DNA of 64,000 bases from Parietaria judaica (taxonomy: Eukaryota; Streptophyta; Magnoliopsida; Rosales; Urticaceae). Shown here piece by piece: positions 13,101 to 23,988 of this stretch (its first letter is position 1; the number at the start of each line of letters is the position of its first letter). The stretch spans positions 15,414,556 through 15,478,555 of the forward strand of contig OX940868.1 of NCBI GenBank assembly GCA_954871525.1, read 5' to 3'. The notes beneath the pieces were generated by a model. The model made no database searches. It was given only the letters and a program-made list of their open reading frames with translations, and was not told the DNA's origin. A program made the position numbers and the translations under genes.

Positions 13101-16100
13101 AGCTGCCGTTGACATACTGTTCTTACGCGGTGGTTCTGATATGGTCTTGGCAAAGCAAGCAATTGTATCCTTATTCCTTTTAATCTTCTTATTATCAAGT
13201 TTCAGTTTCATATTTGTTCTTGTCACCTTAACCTATGCTAGTTTCTCTATTACCTATACGATCGGCATTGGACAATGCCTGACGAGTTATGGAAACACAT
13301 CTTGGAGGATTTTGCTGCATCTTTTGGCATCACACGACATTTATTATTGGAATCGTTGATATTTTATCTTCTGGATGACCTTGCTGACGAGGCTATGCAG
13401 GTGCTTACTTATGTTCTATCTTTTTTAATAAAACGGTATCTTACTTTTTCTTGTTTTTCTTAGGACAATTTTTTTCAAAAGAAACAAATTTTACTACAAA
13501 AATTTAGGTATTTTTTTTACCTTTTAAACTGTTTACTTGAAGAAACTGGTTTTTTTATCTGTTAATTAATGGGCGCTAATCTAAGGAATCAGCACGAACT
13601 GGTGTTTCAGTCCTCTACTGATATTGTTACCGGTTTCAAATATATTAATATTTTATTTTACCATAGCTTATGGTGTTATTTTGACTTGGACTTTCTTATT
13701 TTGTTGATTTGGAAATTTTACTTGGTTGCTTCGGACTTAATTATACATTTGTTTTTCTTCATAACAACCGTTTTTAAGGTATTGGTTGAGAACCAGTCTA
13801 GGGACAAATAGTGCTCACTACAGAAAGGGATGTATTCATTATAATTATTGCAGTTCTCAATAGTATAAATGTGCTACCGGTTTCACCATAATAGGAAAAT
13901 AGTAGATGATCATTCATTAAGTGATTTCAAACACTGATTTTTTTTTTTATAACAAATTCAGGAAGCGTGTCACCTGCTTCCTGAAATCTCAGGTCCAACA
14001 ACGCATCCAAAGATTGCCCAAGTTCTTCTAGAGAGAGGAAATCCGGATGCAGCTCTTTCGGTTTTAAGATGGTCTGGCCGTGACGGGTTGTCTCAGTTCG
14101 TTTCACTCAGCGAGGCGGTCACTGCGGTTAGGGTTCGAGTAGAGTGTGGGCTTCTCACAGAGGCATTTTCACATCAAAGAACGTTATGCACAAAAGTCAA
14201 AGAAAAGAAGGGCAAAGGAGAAAATTTGAATTGGAAGGAGTGGGTCGAGGTTTTGGTCAGTGAAATTTGTTATCTTTGCATACGAAGAAACGTGGTGGAT
14301 CGAATGATTGAGCTTCCATGGAGCTCCGATGAAGAGAAACACCTCCACAAGTGCTTGTTGGATTATGCTGTCGATGATCCTTCTTCGAGTGTTGGAAGTC
14401 TTCTTGTTGTGTTCTACATTCAGGTAAAAGTCTACAACTCTCTGAAACGAGTATATTTAATTTGCAGAAATCTGTAAAGTCAAGGGGATGAAATATTTTG
14501 TATATAGCAGTAATTGAATGATTGTAATTAGAACTAATTAGGCAGTTTAATACTTTAATTATATATTTAGTATATTAGCAGCTGCTTAGTATAAGAATTA
14601 AGATGTAATCCAATTATTTAAATATTAATCCTCTCAAGTCTTCTGGATTAGGATAATTCTATATTATTAGGTTAAACTTTTAACTATGTTTTAATGTTTT
14701 AACCTATCCTTCCACATTATATAACTTCTTTTTGTTTTTTAATTCAGAGATATAGATATGCTCAAGCATACCAAGTTGATTCGGTTATTAAAACCGTTGA
14801 GGAGGAGTTTCTTGCGAAAAATCCCGTCAGTGAAGAAGTTTTATATAGAGTGAGATCAAGCAGTGACTGCAGGGCGGGATTAGTGGTAAGTGCTCAACTG
14901 ATTTAGACTTCTTATTTCCATTTTTTCTTGAAAAGAAAATTCTTTCTAGAACATCGAGTTGCATAAAAAACGCAAATCCTTGGCTGAGTGGGTGTTTGTT
15001 CATAGATAGTGATTTATAGAGTAATTGCCTGTAGTACTGCCCTCTGTACTTTGTATGTTGGTGCATTGTGCTCTCTTAACTTTAATTTCTTTCAGCAGTG
15101 ACCCTTGACCTTAATTTCTACGCTTTGAAGTTTATGACGGAACTTGTACGGAGCACATGACTTGCTTGAGAATTAGATTGTGAGACTTTTGTGAAGCAAT
15201 CAATGACCCTAGTTCTCGAAGAGTGATCGGGATGGAAGTCCCACGAAATTAGGGAGAACGGATAAAAATAAACTAAAATAAGTCATAACATGTTAACATT
15301 TTATTTCATTTTTAATTCATTAAGAGGAAATTTGCTACTTTTTGAAAGTTTGTAGGTTGCTCTTGCCAAAATCTAAAGTTCAGCGGCATTATTGCTAATT
15401 AGTCATTTTAATTTACTTTGATTCTTACCAAATAGAGACTTCTCTTCGTCGCCTGGCTTGTGTTTACTCATGTTCGTTCTCATAAATCATATTACCGCAG
15501 CCAAATTTTCTCTCTTTGTCGTGTGGCTTGTATTGATTTTAAATGTTTCTATTCCTATAGAATACATCGATTCAGTTTTGAAATTTCTCTATAAGCGTGA
15601 TTTTAATCTCTTTTTTGAATAATCAAATAGAATAACGTCATTTTTCCGAATTGATCTATCTCACGAATTAGAAAATCTTTCGGACTGATTATCCAATCCC
15701 GTTATGGTTCTTACCTTCTTGATGCTTTGCCAAACAGGAAAGATGTATGTCGTTGCTGCCGGAAGTCCAAAGACGGGAAGTAATTGCTGGAAAGTCGCCG
15801 GAGTTAAATGCTAGTTCCGGCACTGACGTGGAAATGCCTCCACAATCCGATTTCTCAAAATCAACTAGTTTATTGATCCCTTCATCGAATCTTCCATCCC
15901 TGGCATGGACTGATCATACAGCCATGTGGAAGCCACCGGTTTCTGAAACCCCCAAAAAAAGAGGCGGATCTTTTGAAGATTATCGCTCGGAAACCGGTCC
16001 TTATCATTCAAGTCCTCATGCAACGTCATACAACAATGCTGACGTCATCATAAACAAGAATTTGAAATCAAATGTCTCACCATTCAAGGATATGAACCGA

Positions 16101-16711
16101 ACCCAGTCGAGAGTAGTTCAAAACAGCAATCTAAGAGAAAACCAATTGGATGAAGTGTCACCTGAAATAGAGAGAAACAGATTCCTTGAGCAACTTGAGA
16201 ATGGAAGTCCTTATTTCAGCACTCTTACAGTGAACCCGGTAACAACACCTAGCAGTAACCGGGGGTTATTTAGGTATTCTTCGGAGGACATTCAGCCGAG
16301 TGTTACCAGTAAAAGGGTACATCCATCAGATGATCTAATGGACGTTTCTTGGAGGTAAATTATTTATTTTATTCTCCTCTTTCAGTGTGACGCATTGTGA
16401 TACGGAATGTATCACATTGATTATAGGCCGTGTTTAGAACAAAATAAAAACGAGAAATGACACTTTGTAGGTACATTTGAATATTTGTTCCAATCATCTC
16501 CCCTGTGATTTCGTGCATTTTAATATTTTCTCTCTTATATTTCAGCAATGGGCCCAAGGATTTTGTTGCCGAGGAAGTAAATGGCAATAGTGGATCGAGA
16601 TGGAGATCCGACGATACAAGTGACGAGGAAGACGAGCAAATTCCCATTAGACCCGTGGGACCCACTCCCATGAGAGGAGTTAGAAGAAGTGCCAGACTTG
16701 CCAAGAGATGA
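10146..16711 (+). CDS. HOS1: E3 ubiquitin-protein ligase HOS1 (RING, ELYS-like)
   Basis: Ten exons: 10146-10262, 10762-11158, 11732-11866, 11958-12133, 12766-13164, 13242-13400, 13962-14423, 14748-14885, 15738-16354, 16546-16711; 921 residues, near the Arabidopsis length. An atypical RING region (about 58-100) holds the Cys/His series of CGHASLCEECSKRCDLCPIC. A conserved helical ELYS-like body follows (FLLDEVVVKDWCKRTF; DRHWTMPDE; RWSGRDGLSQFVS), then a Ser/Pro-rich tail ending in an acidic-basic stretch (RWRSDDTSDEEDE, then RRSARLAKR), probably nuclear targeting. HOS1 is known to ubiquitinate ICE1 and CONSTANS and to associate with the nuclear pore, limiting cold signalling and early flowering. 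The exon 3 acceptor is taken at 11731; the nearer AG at 11720 would create an in-frame stop. An open frame continues past the TGA (see findings). Confidence 0.96.
11240..11575. mobile_element. MITE-like inverted repeat in HOS1 intron 2
   Basis: An inner inverted repeat pairs TGAGGGTATTTTGGAAGTTT (from about 11355) with the reverse complement of a segment at about 11420-11445. Outer arms around ACCATTAAATTGGATGG (about 11300) and CAATCCAATTTTGGTGAA (about 11480) also pair imperfectly. There is no coding capacity. The ends and target duplication were not resolved. Confidence 0.45.
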
Positions 16712-17428
16712 ACGTCCAATATCTTGAATCACCTCAAACCCCAAAAGCCGGTTTCGGAAGCTGAAAAAGCAGTTCTCTTGGCTGAGAAAATTTTGTTTTA
16801 CTTTCCCGGATTTGTGCAGCCCAAGTTAAATCTGATAGAGAATCTCATGCTTCGAGCTGGTGATCGGAGACTGAAAATGGCTATTGAGCAACGGAATTTT
16901 GAACCCGTTTTCCATGTAATGACATTGTTAAGGCAAGTTCTGGTATTTAAATGTAAGTTTTATTTTTTTTCATATTTTTAGTCTTAACCCACTTGAGCAA
17001 GTATGATAGAAGATTTATTATTGATGATGTCCATACTTGAATAATTGCTGAGATGCTGAATAAATATTGTCAATACTTTAAAAAATTGGGTCATCATGCC
17101 CGGCGAAAAAGTATGTTTTTTATTCTTTGAACAACAATTTGACCTTTTTTTTTTTCGTACATCTTCATTAATGAATATGTTTTCCTTCTTGAAATTGTTA
17201 TGACGTGAATTACCCAATTAATGCGGTAATAATGTTTTCTTTCGTATTGGAGTTTTCGTAATAATATTTATAAATAATGTTATAGTTTCTAATTACAGTT
17301 TCATAATTTCAGTTTCCTAATTAGAGTTTCGTACCTTTATATGTATATTCATTAGTCCTTAAATTCAAGTCATGCAAGGTTTTTAGCTCGCTAACTTCCA
17401 GGAAGTTAGTTTAAAACTTTAAATCTTT
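16712..17428. other. HOS1 3' flank
   Basis: Contains the presumed 3' UTR and AT-rich DNA. The HOS1 reading frame stays open for about 90 codons after its TGA, to about 16981. I do not recognise that peptide. Confidence 0.45.
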
Positions 17429-18822
17429 GGGCCAGTTTGGTATATTCTAAAGAGGTGCTTTTGATTCTTCTTAATTTTAGGGAGAAAATTTTGTTTGATA
17501 AGTTAAAATAAAGAGCCTTTTTGGTACACATTTTAGAAATCATTTTCTTTGATTTCTTACCGTTATACAGTGATTAGAAAAACAAGAACATGTTTGATGC
17601 AACATAACTATTGAAATGTTTTAGAAAATGCCATTTTCATTTAATGCAAGTTAAGCTTGCAATTGAAAACAATAAAATGGGTGTTTTCAACGTTTTCTCT
17701 AATGACAATTTCACCAAAAATTCATCCTCAATATTATTATAATAGCGGCATAAGTACTTAATATTTTCTAATAACGGCATAAGTGCCTAATATTTTTATT
17801 TTTATTAGCATAAAAATTAACTTTTATTTTTGTACTTATGTCGTTACCAACCCGAATATTTTTAGAGGTATTAATTATAAATATCAATAACTTATAAATA
17901 ATTTAATTACATATTCACATACTTGAATATTTTGTAATATAAAGTTTTTTTATTAAAAATTTGGAAGGCTTTCGTCGCAATATAGTATAATAATAACATT
18001 TTTATTTCACACATTAAAAATACTTCTTGCAAAACAAACTCTTATGAGTATACGAATAATTGAAAGTTATTTCATAAAATAATATCATTAGAGATATTAA
18101 TTATAAATATTTTTAAGAAATGTATTAATTTTAAATCTTAATTATTTGTATATAAATTTAACTGATTTTTCACATTACTTTTTACTTTTATAAAAATTCT
18201 CATAAACATGATTTAAATATATTTATTTTTAAAAAAATACTACACCAAACACAATTTATGTTTTTCTTTTTTAGAAAATACTGCTTACCAAACACAATTT
18301 TAAAAACAAACAAAAATTAATTTTTCAAATTCATACTCACAAATCAATTTATGAAAAATAAAAAACAACCAAAACGCTACCAAACGGACCCAAAATTACT
18401 TCCTAAATAATTTTTGTTTTTTAATAGGCAAAAATGAAAAGCATCTCATTGATGCTTTTGGAGAAAGCTATTTTGAAGGTTTTACGTGTCTTTCTCTTCC
18501 TTTTTGTTTTTTTATTATTTTTATTTAAATATTTTATTTTCTAGCTATATTAAATTTCAAAACTCCGTAACTTTAATTTTATAACTCCGATTGACTTATA
18601 AAAATAAGCACTGGAAAGCTTGCGACGAGACGAATCCAATGATAGGTTGGAAGATATAGTTTTAATGTATTTTTAAATAATGTATTTTTTTCATTATTTT
18701 TAATAAGTGATTGTTAGTAAATTATCTAACCAAACACTAAATTAGTTGACCAAGTAGCACTTTCTGTTAAATTACTTTTACAAAGTAATTTTTGCAACAA
18801 CACAGCAATGCCAAACTGGGCC
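17429..18822. mobile_element. TIR element with GGGCCAGTTTGG ends
   Basis: The left end, GGGCCAGTTTGGTAT, is mirrored at the right end by ATGCCAAACTGGGCC (18809-18822), an imperfect terminal inverted repeat. The interior is AT-rich with no transposase. At about 18378-18392 a second end-like sequence (TACCAAACGGACCC) hints at nesting or a composite structure. The flanking target duplication could not be defined. Confidence 0.55.
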
Positions 18823-19617
18823 TTTATCGAGGTGAGTATAAATTTACAATATAATGAAATCGCTTTATTTGGAACTGATAAAATTATGTGAAAATTGTAA
18901 CTAGTGTATTTGTATAGCTACAAAAAATGAAAGTGAAATTTCGGATAAATACGAATTTTTAACTATAAATATATATAAATATATATTACGAAACTATTTA
19001 TAAAATATTGTAACTATACTTACCAAACTATAAAAATGTTTGCAAATTTAAATATGAATGTATCTCGTAACTATAAATACGATTGTATAAATATATAAAT
19101 GAAATTGTTATTTGGGAACTATAAATACGATTTTGTAACTATATACATGAAAATTAAATTTCGTAACTATAATGACATTTTCGTTATGTAATTACTAAGA
19201 TTATATTTGCGTAATTATAATTTCTTTTACGTTATTACTATTACCCTTTCGTAATTATAATTACACTTTAATGTTAAACTGAATTTTTATACGCAATTCC
19301 AATTATTGTTTCGTAATTATACTAACACTTTTGTGATTATAAATTTATAATTATAGAAGTAAGCTAGCTAAACCATAGGTATATTTGCACATTTTTCAAC
19401 GACTGTAGTTAAATACTGAAAAATTCATTTATGCCAATTAAATTAGACAATACAAGATAGAAAAAAAAACCCCTTCTAAAAAAAAAAAAAAAAATCGTCA
19501 TGCCACATATTTGTTGGATTAAAATTACGGAAGTCCCTTGAATAGAACCAACTGATTGGTTAATAGAGACAGCAATTGCTAGAAAACAGGAAGACTAATT
19601 ACTTAGGTATTCTTCTT
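18823..19617. other. AT-rich intergenic DNA with GTAACTATAA-type motifs
   Basis: No gene. From about 18890 to 19350 there are many degenerate repeats of GTAACTATAA/CGTAATTATAA. A poly-A tract lies near 19480-19493. Confidence 0.5.
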
Positions 19618-20305
19618 TCTATTCTAATACTTGCCGTTTTATATACTTTTCGACGATTATCGAGCTTTTCGATAAAACTTTTTCCAACCGATTTTCGACA
19701 AAATGCGTGTAAAAAATAGGGACTTTTCGGTCAAATAAAAAAAATTCGCGGCAAAAATAATTATACTCACACAAGAGCACTTCACCTAATAATTTAACTT
19801 AATATTACACACTTCAAATAATATTATACACTTAACATACATATTAATTTCACCTAACATACATATACACTTAATATGTATATTCATTTAATCTTATATA
19901 CTTCAACTAATATTAAATTTGTTAACATACATATACAATTAACATGCATTTCACTTAATATTACACTTAATTAACATACATATTCACTTCACATAATAGT
20001 TTGACTTAATATTATACACTTAAACTAATAAAGTGACTTAATATTAGTGTTTTAGATTTGAGACTAGTGATGGAATTATATGTGTGTATGACTTTAGTTA
20101 CATATGTTTTGTGGTATGATATTATAAAAATATTTTGTAAGTTTTCCGTCGAAAAGTATCGATAATCCGTCGATAATCATCGAAAAGTATCGGTAATCGG
20201 TAAGCTACAGTATTATAAGTTTTCCGTCGGTTAATCGGTAAGCTATCGATTAATCCGTCGAAAACGGTAATCGGTTTATCGGTAACATCGGTAAGTTGAA
20301 CCTTG
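19618..20305. mobile_element. hAT-type element related to copy 1, reverse orientation
   Basis: The right end (ACTTACCGATGTTACC in reverse complement, terminating in CAAGGTTCAACTT) matches the CAAGG-type ends of copies 1-3. Subterminal arrays of TCGATAATCG, CGAAAAGTATCG and CGGTAATCGG flank an AT-rich middle (19770-20060). That middle is the reverse complement in style and motif order of copy 1: CTTAATATTATACACTT, AACATACATAT and CACTTCAC. The left end is eroded, with CTTAGGTA near 19602 only partly matching CTTAGGAT after the right end, so the left boundary is approximate. Confidence 0.65.
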
Positions 20306-20313
20306 CTTAGGAT

Positions 20314-21774
20314 AATTTTGAGGGTAATTTATTCCAAATATCAATAAATGGGTAGTTTTAAATGGTGAAAAAATTCTTGGGCAATCTTTAAAAAGATCTG
20401 TTGTCATATGAGCATTTTCCTAATAAACCTTTTATTAATTTATTTGCAGTTGCTGAAAAAAGCAAATTGTAGTGCTTAGTTACTATATTCATTGGCATCG
20501 TTTGACATTTTATCAATTATTATAATAGAAATAGTAAGAAGTGTTCATTTTGTGTAATAGGTTTAAAAAAAATATCTATGTGAAAGTAAAAAATACACAA
20601 TATTTTTCTTAACTTTTAACACAAAATGAACATTTATTAAAATAACTTATTATATATGAAAGGAAATTGTAAAATTTCTTTATTTATTGTTATCTAACGA
20701 AACAACTATCGAGATTCCAGTTAAAGGAAATTGTATTTCTTTATTTCCTTATTTATTCTTTTCAAATATTTCTAATTAAAAAAAATAGAAAAATAATTAA
20801 CCAATTACTAATATTTATATATTTTACCGTGCTTGCTCACAATAACTACCATCTTTTCATTGAGAACTCTTCACATGTTACATATAAACGTATTTTTCCA
20901 TTCATTTTGACTCTTATTTTTGTTAAGCCACGTTTCTCTCTGTTTGATATGTTTACATACTTCTTCCTCATAAAAAAAAAAAAAAAGATAACAAATATAA
21001 TTGAAGGCAGGACTGGGGCAACGACTCAACTCAGGCCACGAAGAATCAACCCGATCCAACCTTCAAGCGAGCATTGGGTCCGGCCAAAAACCACAAATTA
21101 GGCCGCATTAATGTTGATCCATTTTCGAGCATCAACAATTATCAAGAACAAAACTAGAAAGATTGCAACTTCAACAACGTGAAGTCATTATATACATAAA
21201 CCGACGATTAAAAAAAAATCACTCTCCTTGGTTATTTTCATTGGCAATTGCAACCGCAATGCTTTTTAACCACCCACAAAGTCTGATCGACCGCAACCGA
21301 CGGTGCAAAAAATTAACGACGGCACAACGACCAATGAGCCTAACCATGATCTCCATTGCATGAAGATATGTTTACAATCGATTCAAGTAGTCGTTGATCA
21401 TTGTTCAATCGCCACCCTTTCTTGCTTCAGATCCATTGGTACGATTATCCTCTTTATGTACTTTACTTATATGAGATTCGTTTTTTGATTATTTCTATGT
21501 TTGTTGGTTTTTTTAATAAATAAAAAGTGATTATCTATTTTAAACTAAAAATCCAACACCGATTGTTCCTTTCAATAGAAGTTACGGTTAATTTATTTTT
21601 TTGGGCGAATTTTAGTTTTAATCCTCCAGTAAAAAACGAATGTTTCTTTAAGAATCTATGTATTTAAACCGTGTCACAACTCACTATAGAAAAGAAAAGA
21701 TTAATTGACATATACGTACATTATTTTTGTGAAGATGCGTATGTATGGTTGTTTTGGTTCGCTTATAAATTAGG
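20314..21774. other. intergenic DNA without a recognised gene
   Basis: AT-rich. A slightly more GC-rich patch at 21005-21120 and 21230-21430 has only short open frames with no recognisable protein. Nothing else identified. Confidence 0.45.
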
Positions 21775-22250
21775 GTAAACTGCGGCTAATGTACCTAATG
21801 TTTGATTTTCTGCGGATTATGTACCCAATGTTTATTTTCGGCGGCTAATGTACTCGATGTTTGATTCGTTAGATATTTTTAGGTTTTCCGTCAGTTGACC
21901 GTTAGAGAGTTATCCTTCTCTATATGTACACTTTTTCGTATTTTTGACATAACTCACTCATTTTTTGTCCAAATTTTATGAACGACCTATGGTTGGAAAG
22001 ATAAGAGATAGATCTACAACTTTGATGTTTTAAGTTTTGTAAAATCAGTTTTAAAAAATTAGAAATTTCAAGTACAACGTAAAGCTGGACATTTGTTTAA
22101 TGCAAAATATTTGTTTCGAGCAAATTTTAATATACTTAATGACTTTTTATGATGAAACGTAAAATAAAAAAGTTGTAGATAAATGTTTTATCTTTCCAAC
22201 AAGCGTTTATTTATAAATTTTGGATAAAAAACGAGTGAGTTATGCCAAAA
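21775..22250. repeat. inverted-repeat (fold-back) element, full copy
   Basis: It begins with alternating TGCGGCTAATGTAC / CTAATGTTTGATTT motifs. Two inverted arms follow. Around 21955-22040, AACTCACTCATTTTTTGTCC, then TGGAAAGATAA, then ATCTACAACTTT. The complement occurs around 22165-22247: AGTTGTAGAT, then TATCTTTCCAAC, then GGATAAAAAACGAGTGAGTT. A partial copy lies at 8703-8920. No coding capacity. Confidence 0.7.
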
Positions 22251-22349
22251 ATATGAAATATTATTTTACATCACATTATTCATATAAAACTTCTATCTCT
22301 TATATCTCTTATAAAACTTGTTCGTGTTCGTCATTCGATCATCGAAGCC

Positions 22350-22600
22350 ATGAATTCTTCCAACACTCTTCTCGACGTTCAGCCATCATCGAAGCTCAAT
22401 TCCTTCTTGAATTGGGGCAGACGATCGACAGCGTGTTGAAGCTGACGAAAAAGACGAACAAGCACGTGGCGTTTAAGGTTGAGAGCAATAACAAGAAATG
22501 TTGTATTCAACCCATAAAGATGTTATTCGGCCTGAAAACACAAAATCTATTACTATAACAATGGTGGCTCAAGATGAACGAGGACAAGTTTCGTATGGAG
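22350..22600 (+). pseudogene. VAP27/MSP-domain protein pseudogene fragment
   Basis: Reading + strand frames in turn gives a degraded N-terminal MSP domain. It starts MNSSNTLLDVQPSSKLNSF, shifts frame to LKLTKKTNKHVAFKVESNNK, then shifts again to DVIRPENTKSITITMVAQDE. In plant VAP27 (PVA) proteins the matching part has the pattern LTNKT, VAFKVKTT, KKYCVRP, then a beta strand ending in MQAQ. These proteins anchor the ER to other membranes by binding FFAT motifs. Two frameshifts and the missing remainder make this a non-functional relic. No intron interrupts the segment, so a retrocopy or a gene fragment carried by a transposon are both possible. Confidence 0.65.
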
Positions 22601-22689
22601 AGCATTTCGGCTCTCTACGGTTTTATAGACGCGAACACCGTCCGTTAAGAAGGCTCGTAGACCGTGTCGGCCGTAGCTTGCGTTCCTGC

Positions 22690-22866
22690 AAATCCTAGCT
22701 CTTCACTCTGTGAAGCAACCGTCCGAGACACGGTCTCTGTTCTCCGAGCCCACTGAAGAAAAAGTCTCAGCTCTAATACCATATTGCGAAGATGAGAGGG
22801 AAACGAAGAAAACGAAAATATATTCTTTATTTGATTAAAAAAGAAAGAATTATAAGACACTAGAAT
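22690..22866 (-). mobile_element. antisense LTR end plus primer-binding-like site
   Basis: On the minus strand a T/A-rich tract with AATAAAG (about 22835-22810) runs into CTCATCTTCGCAATA and then TGGTATTAGAGCTGAGAC (about 22782-22765). This closely resembles the LTR end plus initiator-Met-tRNA primer-binding site (TGGTATCAGAGC) of plant Copia/Gypsy elements. Only this junction is recognisable, immediately upstream of the oxygenase gene. Boundaries are approximate. Confidence 0.5.
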
Positions 22867-22919
22867 TCAGATGGGTATCACTCGATTCAGTCACAGACCA
22901 GAGCTCGTCGGAGATCTCC

Positions 22920-23938
22920 ATGGCCTCGCCGGAGAATCCTCTCAATCTCCCCGTCCTCGACTTGTCCTCGCCGGACCTGTCTTCCACCGCCGCTTTCATC
23001 CGGCAGGTCGCTATCTTTTCATAGTTTTCATTTTCATTTTGATTTCTCGAGGCGATTTTCGAGCCGATAGAGTAGTCGAGAGAGTGGAAATGGTGGCCTG
23101 AGATCTCAGTATTATCCTCAGGCGTGCATCGAGCATGGTTTCTTCTACCTGGTGAATCACGGAGTGGAAGACGAGCTCTTCGCTAGGGTTTTCAGTGAGA
23201 GCGAGAAGTTCTTCGCGCTTCCTTACGAGGAGAAGATGAAGCTGGCTCGCAGAGCGCACCGAGGCTTTTCGCCGCTCTTCGCCGAGAATCTCGACCCCGA
23301 CTCGGACAAGAATGGTTGGTCAGAACTCCATTTTTGCTCGATTTTGAGCTTCCTGTGGATAATTTGGATGATTTTATGTACAATTTAGGTGATCCGAAAG
23401 AGTCATTTTATGTTGGTCCTTTGGAAGACGATTCAGCCACTGCTGTACTGAATCAATGGCCTTCTCAAGGTAAGAAGTTTTGATGCTCGTCTTTTTTCCT
23501 TGCCTTGATGTTGAAATCGTTTATTCATCTTACGAGGAATCCAGAGATGCTGCCATTGTGGAGACCGACAATAGAGACGTTTTACAGACAAGTATTGTAA
23601 GTTTCACTGATTCATTTTCGGAACTTTGATCCCGGTTTATTAAATACAAGCTTAGAAATGCATAATTCGAGTGTATTGGATTGGGTTCGTAGCTCTGCAG
23701 GGAAAAAGTTGCTCTCTTTGATTGCATTGGCATTGAACTTGGATGCGAACTTCTTTGAGAAAGTTGCTGGGCTGGATAAACCGACAGCGTTTCTTCGCCT
23801 TTTACACTATCCAGGTTTAGTTCTGCTTTTTCTTTTTTTCTTCTCTTTCCGTATGGTGTTCAGGTCCGATGAACTTTTTAAGTCATCGAAATGGGATGAT
23901 GTCAGAAATATTTTTTTATCAAAACATTGATTGGCCGT

Positions 23939-23988
<50 letters not shown>

